NCBI GenBank assembly: GCA_002305255.1
Contig: DBQN01000009.1
Location: 3,084 to 16,151 of the forward strand
Source: Firmicutes bacterium UBA1393
GTDB lineage: Bacteria; Bacillota; DTU025
Length of the DNA: 13,068 nt
Direction: 5' to 3'
A program made the translations under genes and the position numbers. Below, in pieces: positions 9,033-13,068 of this stretch. The notes under the pieces are model-generated. The model was not told where the DNA came from, made no database searches, and worked only from the letters and a program-made list of their open reading frames with translations. How positions within the stretch are numbered: position 1 is the first letter of the stretch; each line of letters opens with the position of its first letter.

Positions 9033-10136
9033 TCACTCAATGGGAGAGAAGAGACTCTTCGCTATGATAGACAGAACCGCTGTCGCAGGCACCGCAATCA
9101 GCATTCCGGCCACTCCAAAGAGACCGCCGCCCACTATCACCGACGAGATCACCGCCAGCGGGTGGAGGCCCACGCGGTCTCCCATGATCCTCGGGCTGAG
9201 CACTGCCGACTCGATCTGCTGGATGGCCGTGAACGCCAGCACAACGAGGAACGCGGTGACCACGGATCTGCGAAACGCCATCAGCACCGCCGGCAGCAGG
9301 CCAAGGATAGGGCCGAAATAAGGAATGACCTCCATCATGGCAGCGATGAACGCAAGAGGAAGCGCATATTCCACTTTGAGAAGCGCCAGAGCAGTGCCTG
9401 AGAACACCCCAACAAAGGCCGTTACGATTGCGATACCCCTCACCCAACCGGCCAGCGCAGCATCGATGTCCGACACCGTCTGCATAACCTTCTCGCGGCT
9501 ACCCGGAGGCAGCCATGAAGCGAAGCTTTCACGAAGACAGTCGACATCGCGGGTGAGGTAGAATGCGATGACCGGGGCGATGAAGAAGTTCCCGATCTGC
9601 GCGGCGGCAGCCGACAGTGCCCTGGCAGACTGGCCCGCCAGCTCTCCAATGTAGCCTTCGACTTTGTCCACCAGCAGTCGCGCGAGACGGGGCGCCGCGC
9701 CATCTGACACGAAGCTCAAGTGGCTCAGCCACCCGCCGGCGAGATCTTCTATGCCGGCGGCGGCGCCGGCTCCACCAGAGCCGCTGAGATAGGCCGTCAC
9801 TATTCCCTCTAGGCCCTTGAGCAGCGGCGGCAGCACAAACGCAAGCGTCGCACCGAGAACGAGCACGACGATGATGTAGGCCGTGGCAATGGCTGCTGTG
9901 CGCGGGGCTCCGCGTCGTTGAGCCGCGGCCACCATCGGGCTGATGACGTACGAGATCACCACTGCCAGACCGAACGGCACGAACACGTGTCCAAGCCTGA
10001 TCACTACATACAGAACAGCCATGATGATGGCGGCCCAGGCAACACGAGAGAAGAGTGCCCTCAAAGAAACTGGCCGGCCGTGGCCCCTAGGGCTGCCGGC
10101 CGGCCTCTGGTACCGGGTATCGCCGGGATCACTCAT
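9033..10136 (-). CDS. AI-2E/UPF0118 family transporter
   Basis: The 367-residue integral membrane protein has about eight predicted helices: near 31-48, 50-70, 84-103, 183-196, 233-252, 256-285 (two), 293-310 and 325-357. A soluble stretch (about 105-180) lies between helices three and four, as in the PerM/YdgG family. Family signatures are EVIPYFGPILGLLPA (269-283) and SPRIMGDRVGLHP (314-326). Members have been proposed to export autoinducer-2 or exchange Na+ for H+, but the substrate here cannot be told from sequence. It matches B. subtilis yrrI, which also lies upstream of alaS. The ATG at 10136 overlaps the stop of the preceding small ORF by 8 nt (ATGAGTGA), which suggests translational coupling. 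alaS follows after about 82 nt. Confidence 0.92.
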   Translation of the reverse strand: MSDPGDTRYQRPAGSPRGHGRPVSLRALFSRVAWAAIIMAVLYVVIRLGHVFVPFGLAVVISYVISPMVAAAQRRGAPRTAAIATAYIIVVLVLGATLAFVLPPLLKGLEGIVTAYLSGSGGAGAAAGIEDLAGGWLSHLSFVSDGAAPRLARLLVDKVEGYIGELAGQSARALSAAAAQIGNFFIAPVIAFYLTRDVDCLRESFASWLPPGSREKVMQTVSDIDAALAGWVRGIAIVTAFVGVFSGTALALLKVEYALPLAFIAAMMEVIPYFGPILGLLPAVLMAFRRSVVTAFLVVLAFTAIQQIESAVLSPRIMGDRVGLHPLAVISSVIVGGGLFGVAGMLIAVPATAVLSIIAKSLFSPIE

Positions 10137-10425
10137 GGCCCATCCCTAATCGGCGGACAGCAGACCGCACCGCCGTTGCCGCCGGGTTCACGGTGGCCCT
10201 TGCCCTCGTTGCCGCGCGGGTTACCCGGCGTGTCGAACCCAGCGGGGTGGTTCTCACAGCCTCTTCACGGATGACTTGCCGGCCTGAGCTGGACGATCTC
10301 GACATCATCAGCACACTCAGCCCTGCCCCGATGAGACTGCCGGTGATCAGTGTTCTCCAAAACCTGTTTATCTCGCGTCCCTCCTTCCGCAGAGGTATTA
10401 TCCCCGCGGAAAGAGGATGTATCAC
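10129..10425 (-). CDS. Small single-pass membrane protein (YtxH-like in layout); unknown function
   Basis: The short open frame fills the gap between iscU and the AI-2E transporter. From the GTG at 10425 it encodes 98 residues. One hydrophobic segment (about 23-41, ending ITGSLIGAGLSVLMM) is followed by a basic, Arg/Thr/Ala-rich tail with no clear domain. This layout recalls YtxH-type small proteins, but the typical motif is not convincing. The GTG overlaps the iscU TGA. However, the best ribosome site, AAGGAGGG, lies inside the ORF at about 10379-10386, exactly 8 nt before an ATA codon at 10371. Starting there would give an 80-residue protein beginning just before the membrane segment. Overlap with the downstream start (ATGAGTGA) supports this being a real translated frame. 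Confidence 0.6.
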   Translation of the reverse strand: MIHPLSAGIIPLRKEGREINRFWRTLITGSLIGAGLSVLMMSRSSSSGRQVIREEAVRTTPLGSTRRVTRAATRARATVNPAATAVRSAVRRLGMGHE

Positions 10426-10874
10426 TCAGCGGTGTCGGCGTCGTGATGGTGGTCGTCGTCCTCGACCTTGATGGATGCAGGGTCAATGCCCGCACCATCT
10501 GCAGCTCCAGCGTTCCGCTCGAGATAGTCCTTTATGGCCAGATGAAGCGCATCAGCCGCAAGATTCGAACAATGCATCTTTACCGGAGGCAGCCCTCCCA
10601 GGGCCTCCGCGACCGCTTTGTTCGACAGCTCGAGCGCCTCTTGAAGAGTCTTCCCCCTGGCCAGCTCCGTCACCATGCTCGATGTGGCAATGGCCGCGCC
10701 GCACCCGAAGGTCTTGAACTTGATGTCTGTTATCACGCCATCCTTCACGGCGATGGCCATGCGCATGATATCGCCGCACACGGGATTCCCTACCTGACCC
10801 ACGCCGTCAGGATTGTCGAGGTCACCCACGTTCCGTGGATTGCTGAAATGATCCATTACCTTGTCGCTGTACAA
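10422..10874 (-). CDS. iscU: Iron-sulfur cluster assembly scaffold protein IscU/NifU-like
   Basis: This cytoplasmic scaffold receives sulfur from IscS and builds [2Fe-2S] and [4Fe-4S] clusters. The 150-residue protein has the three ligand cysteines in their conserved contexts: NPVCGDIM (with the Asp that favours cluster release), FKTFGCGAAIATSSM and KMHCSNLAADAL. The N-terminus, YSDKVMDHFSNPRNVG, is standard for the family. The start is TTG at 10874, backed by AAGGAGGTG 6-8 nt upstream, which is a near-perfect ribosome site. The C-terminus extends past the fold into an acidic His-bearing tail (DDDHHHDADTAE) that could bind metal; this is inference. The gene begins about 28 nt after iscS. The usual clostridial neighbour mnmA is absent downstream. 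Confidence 0.95.
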   Translation of the reverse strand: MYSDKVMDHFSNPRNVGDLDNPDGVGQVGNPVCGDIMRMAIAVKDGVITDIKFKTFGCGAAIATSSMVTELARGKTLQEALELSNKAVAEALGGLPPVKMHCSNLAADALHLAIKDYLERNAGAADGAGIDPASIKVEDDDHHHDADTAE

Positions 10875-10902
10875 CTAGTCCACCTCCTTGGAAGCCCGCA
10901 GG

Positions 10903-12183
10903 CTACCTCATCGCCTGACCCATGCTTGCTGAAACGCTGGCGGGTGCATTGGGCGCTGACGCTCCCCCTGCCCGCATGCAGTCTTGAGGGTTGGCACACA
11001 GATCCTTTATGCAGCATTCGCCCTTCTTGTCGTAAGTAGGCGACATGGACCTGAGCTTCTCCACGATGCGCGGCATAACGCCCAGCACGTAGTCGACATC
11101 CTCCTCTGTGGTCCCCCGGCCTATCGACATCCTCACCGAACCGTGGGCTACCTCATGGGAGATGCCCATCGCCATCAACACGTGTGACGGCTCAAGCGAG
11201 CCAGACGTGCATGCTGAGCCACTGGACGCCGCAATGCCAGCCATGTCGAGGTTGAGCAGCAATGACTCACCTTCAACATACATGTAGCTGATGTTCACGT
11301 TGTTCGGCAGTCTCATCGTCGGGTGCCCGTTCAGCATCGTGTGGGGAATCGTGCTCAAGAGCCCGGCTATCAGGCGGTCTCTGAGGGCAGTCTCCCTGGC
11401 TCGCTCAAGGTCAAGCTCTGCCATGGCGAGTTCAGCAGCCACGCCCATGCCGACTATGCCGGCCGTGTTCTCAGTGCCAGCTCTGCGCTTGCGTTCCTGC
11501 CCGCCGCCGGTGATCAACGGCGAGATCCTGACGCCCTTCCTGATGTAGAGTGCGCCCACACCCTTCGGGCCATAGAACTTGTGCGCAGCCATAGACAGCA
11601 GGTCGACGCCGAGCTCGTTCACATCTATGTCGAGGTGTCCGACGGACTGAACAGCATCTGTATGCATCAGTGCACCGCGCTCGTGGGCGATGGCGGCGAT
11701 CTCTCTGATCGGCTGAACGGTGCCTACCTCGTTATTGGCGTGCATGATGCTGACCATGAATGTCCGATCGGTCATAGAGGCTCGTACATCAGCTGGGTCC
11801 ACCAGGCCGTAACCGTTCACCGGCAGCACAGTGACGTCGAAACCGAGAGCCTTCAGACTGTTCACTGTGTCCAGTACGGCGTGATGCTCTATGGCAGATG
11901 TGATGATGTGGTTGCGTTTGCCCAGGGCCGTCATGGCTGCGCCGCGTATTGCATGGTTGTCGGCCTCAGAGCCACCGCCTGTGAACACGATCTCCTCCGG
12001 CTGCGCCCCGATGAGAGCAGCAGTGCGCTCCCTTGCCCTGTCTAGCTCCATCCTCGCTTCACGCCCGAAAGAGTGAATGCTCGACGGGTTGCCGAATCGT
12101 TCTGTGAGGTATGGTATCATCGCCTCGAACACTTCCGGCCTGACCGGAGTCGTCGCTGCGTGATCAAGATATACCCTTCTCAT
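10903..12183 (-). CDS. iscS: Cysteine desulfurase (IscS/NifS class, group I)
   Basis: This PLP enzyme takes sulfur from L-cysteine, giving alanine and a protein persulfide for Fe-S assembly and probably tRNA thiolation. It has 426 residues. The N-terminal YLDHAATTPV is the family start; the PLP lysine is K202 in AAHKFYGPKGVG. The catalytic cysteine is C325 in SSGSACTSG, on the longer loop of group I enzymes. Residues about 386-426 form an extension beyond the usual end, with C390, C391, C396 and C402 followed by a Gly/Ala/Ser-rich tail. The ATG at 12183 has GGAGGG about 9 nt upstream. The gene lies between iscR and iscU, so it forms a functional operon with them. Confidence 0.97.
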   Translation of the reverse strand: MRRVYLDHAATTPVRPEVFEAMIPYLTERFGNPSSIHSFGREARMELDRARERTAALIGAQPEEIVFTGGGSEADNHAIRGAAMTALGKRNHIITSAIEHHAVLDTVNSLKALGFDVTVLPVNGYGLVDPADVRASMTDRTFMVSIMHANNEVGTVQPIREIAAIAHERGALMHTDAVQSVGHLDIDVNELGVDLLSMAAHKFYGPKGVGALYIRKGVRISPLITGGGQERKRRAGTENTAGIVGMGVAAELAMAELDLERARETALRDRLIAGLLSTIPHTMLNGHPTMRLPNNVNISYMYVEGESLLLNLDMAGIAASSGSACTSGSLEPSHVLMAMGISHEVAHGSVRMSIGRGTTEEDVDYVLGVMPRIVEKLRSMSPTYDKKGECCIKDLCANPQDCMRAGGASAPNAPASVSASMGQAMR

Positions 12184-12219
12184 GCCTTAATTCCCTCCGA
12201 ACACATGCGTGTTGCGTGG

Positions 12220-12663
12220 TCAGTCGCGGTGTGCGCACGCCGCGCCGCCGCCGGCCAGATCGCTCAGAGTCGTCGAGTCAAGAATCGACACGATGCCCTT
12301 CTGAAGTTTGTCCCAGACGGGGTGGGCCGCACACGAAGCCTTCTTCGCGCATCCGCCGTTGGCGCCATCAGCCACGCCTTCGCCTGTGCATCCGCATACC
12401 GATATCGGACCGTCTACCGCCCGCATGACATCACCAACGCTTATTGTGTGTGGCTCGCGGGTTAACATGTAGCCGCCACCCGTTCCTCGGCACCCTTTCA
12501 CCAGGCCCGCCCGACGCAGCTTGGAGAAGAGCTGCTCCAGGTATTTCTCTGGAATGCCCTCTCTCTCAGCCACCTCACGGATGGAGATCGGGCCCCCGCC
12601 ATGCGAGACAGCGAGTTCCACCATGGCCCGCACTCCGTATTCACACCTTGAGCTCAGACGCAT
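12220..12663 (-). CDS. iscR: Rrf2 family Fe-S-responsive regulator IscR
   Basis: This DNA-binding regulator controls Fe-S assembly genes, normally repressing its own operon when it holds a cluster. The 147-residue protein has an N-terminal winged helix: LSSRCEYGVRAMVELA, IREVAEREGIPEKYLEQLFSKL (helix-turn-helix) and a wing RGTGGGYMLTREP. The ligand loop is present, with C92, C105 and C111 plus H114. C105-x5-C111-x2-H114 matches the E. coli C98-x5-C104-x2-H107 spacing, whereas the first cysteine is set farther away by a Gly-rich insert. That separates it from CymR-type Rrf2 proteins, which lack these cysteines. I chose ATG 12663, with AGGAG about 8 nt upstream; the frame stays open up to 12861, but that part overlaps the promoter. 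iscS follows after 36 nt. Confidence 0.94.
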   Translation of the reverse strand: MRLSSRCEYGVRAMVELAVSHGGGPISIREVAEREGIPEKYLEQLFSKLRRAGLVKGCRGTGGGYMLTREPHTISVGDVMRAVDGPISVCGCTGEGVADGANGGCAKKASCAAHPVWDKLQKGIVSILDSTTLSDLAGGGAACAHRD

Positions 12664-12749
12664 TCTCACCGCTCCTCTCAGGGTCCCCAGCCCGGTCAGC
12701 GTCCTGGAGCTGTCAGGACTCTCGGCCCTGTCAGCAGTCCCGGCCCGGC

Positions 12750-12775
12750 GCTCGGTATCCGGTGCTCGGTGTCCG
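12750..12775 (-). repeat. Tandem 12-nt repeat in the iscR leader
   Basis: GCTCGGTATCCG (12750-12761) and GCTCGGTGTCCG (12764-12775), read on the plus strand, differ at one base and have a 14-nt period. They lie in the roughly 160-nt transcribed leader between the iscR promoter and iscR. Further toward iscR, the minus strand has three spaced CTGACAG-like words (about 12690-12735). Whether they bind a regulator or fold in RNA cannot be told from one sequence. Confidence 0.4.
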
Positions 12776-12807
12776 AGGCCTGGGATGACGGCCTCGGGGT
12801 AAATCCG

Positions 12808-12818
12808 ACCAAATTGGT
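12808..12818. promoter_or_regulatory. Candidate operator (ACCAA-A-TTGGT) at the iscR start region
   Basis: This inverted repeat of two 5-nt arms with a one-base centre lies about +8 to +18 relative to the predicted iscR transcription start. It also runs into a plus-strand TGGTATGAT element. Its place suits autorepression by IscR. It does not clearly match the E. coli IscR consensus, so assignment to IscR is inference. Confidence 0.3.
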
Positions 12819-12832
12819 ATGATTTCAACTCG

Positions 12833-12861
12833 AATATACTTCTCAACTGAGTGGTTGTCAA
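12833..12861 (-). promoter_or_regulatory. Sigma-A promoter of the iscR-iscS-iscU operon
   Basis: On the minus strand there is a perfect TTGACA (12861-12856), a 17-nt spacer and TATATT (12838-12833), five of six to consensus. The predicted start is near 12826, leaving a leader of about 160 nt before iscR. The spacer contains CTCA-GT-TGAG (12842-12851), an inverted repeat with a 2-nt centre that is a second candidate regulator site. This is the best promoter in the window and could serve genes as far as the terminator at 1879-1900. Confidence 0.75.
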
Positions 12862-13068
12862 CTATGACATCGACGATGTAGGGCGCAGTGACTTCGACCG
12901 ATGGGCCCACCCCGAGCCGCGCGGGTGCGGGTGTGGGCGATGTGGGATCGTGGTAGTGGCGGAATACCGGTTTCTGTGCACTCCACAGCCTGAAGCGGTG
13001 AAAAGTGCTCAGCTCGTGGCGCGAGCGCCCGAGAAGCTGCCATTCCAGGCGGGCTCGGCCGACGACGA
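12851..13068 (+). CDS. Possible divergent partial ORF with clustered cysteines; weakly supported
   Basis: A plus-strand frame is open from GTG 12851 to the window edge (72 full codons). It encodes VVNYDIDDVGRSDFDRWAHP, then a GCGCGRCG cysteine cluster, a hydrophobic IVVVAEYRF stretch and a further cysteine. Third codon positions are mainly G or C, in keeping with the real genes. An extended -10 (TGGTATGAT, 12815-12823) lies upstream in the right direction. Against it, no ribosome site precedes the GTG, the start overlaps the iscR -35, and open frames of this length are common in GC-rich DNA. The minus strand over 12862-13068 shows no convincing gene; a 19-codon open tail ending TGA at 13009 could be the end of an upstream gene, but has no recognisable features. 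Confidence 0.2.
   Translation, partial: MVVNYDIDDVGRSDFDRWAHPEPRGCGCGRCGIVVVAEYRFLCTPQPEAVKSAQLVARAPEKLPFQAGSADD

Noticed and set aside
10265..10498. Alternative minus-strand frame over the iscU/AI-2E gap
   Set aside because: It overlaps the iscU coding end by over 70 nt, is Thr-rich at the start, and lacks the downstream overlap seen for the chosen frame.
11323..12045. Plus-strand open frame of 240 codons
   Set aside because: It is wholly antisense to iscS, which is a well-supported gene, and its product has no recognisable family features.
12664..12861. 66-codon N-terminal extension of iscR, open from a TTG at 12861
   Set aside because: The TTG lies inside the -35 hexamer of the promoter, the extra residues match nothing in Rrf2 proteins, and ATG 12663 has a good ribosome site.
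12858..13043. Minus-strand 61-codon open frame at the right edge
   Set aside because: It has an odd composition (His/Arg/Pro-rich), no ribosome site and no family resemblance, and it runs into the iscR promoter.

Overview
The window is a GC-rich stretch in which every convincing gene lies on the minus strand, so transcription runs from high to low coordinates. Gene content and order match the conserved Bacillota block that in Bacillus subtilis holds cymR/iscS, yrrI, alaS, yrzL, yrrK, yrzB, yrrL and udk. The GC-rich codon use, three-cysteine IscR regulator, iscS-iscU pair and ferredoxin-type aldo/keto reductase suggest a high-GC, probably anaerobic, clostridia-like member of Bacillota. That placement is inference from synteny and protein families. 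No rRNA, tRNA, CRISPR array, transposase or integrase was seen.

Right end (about 10.4-13.07 kb): a consensus-like sigma-A promoter (12833-12861) drives iscR, iscS and iscU, which form an iron-sulfur cluster assembly operon. A long leader with short repeats and a small palindrome lies between promoter and iscR. A weakly supported open frame points away toward the right edge.

Middle (about 5.99-10.43 kb): a small single-pass membrane protein and an AI-2E/UPF0118 transporter are translationally coupled. They are followed by alaS (alanyl-tRNA synthetase) and ireB, a small protein known in relatives as a target of the PASTA-domain Ser/Thr kinase.

Left-middle (about 2.74-5.99 kb): two genes sit between ireB and ruvX, where relatives have none. 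One encodes a secreted, apparently degenerate alkaline-phosphatase-like ectodomain joined to a polytopic membrane domain. The other encodes an aldo/keto reductase with a C-terminal double [4Fe-4S] ferredoxin module. The Shine-Dalgarno of the second overlaps the stop codon of the first, so they are probably co-translated. This pair is the least conventional part of the window.

Left end (1-2.74 kb): ruvX (pre-16S rRNA nuclease) and an acidic DUF1292 protein end the first transcription unit at a strong hairpin (1879-1900). A promoter whose -35 sits in the tail of that hairpin starts a second unit, mltG (peptidoglycan lytic transglycosylase) and udk (uridine kinase), which runs toward the left edge.

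Taken together the cluster joins Fe-S assembly, translation and RNA processing, and cell-envelope growth. Compared with the usual Bacillota order, mnmA is missing after iscU, fur between DUF1292 and mltG, and the O-methyltransferase and U32 peptidases between mltG and udk.
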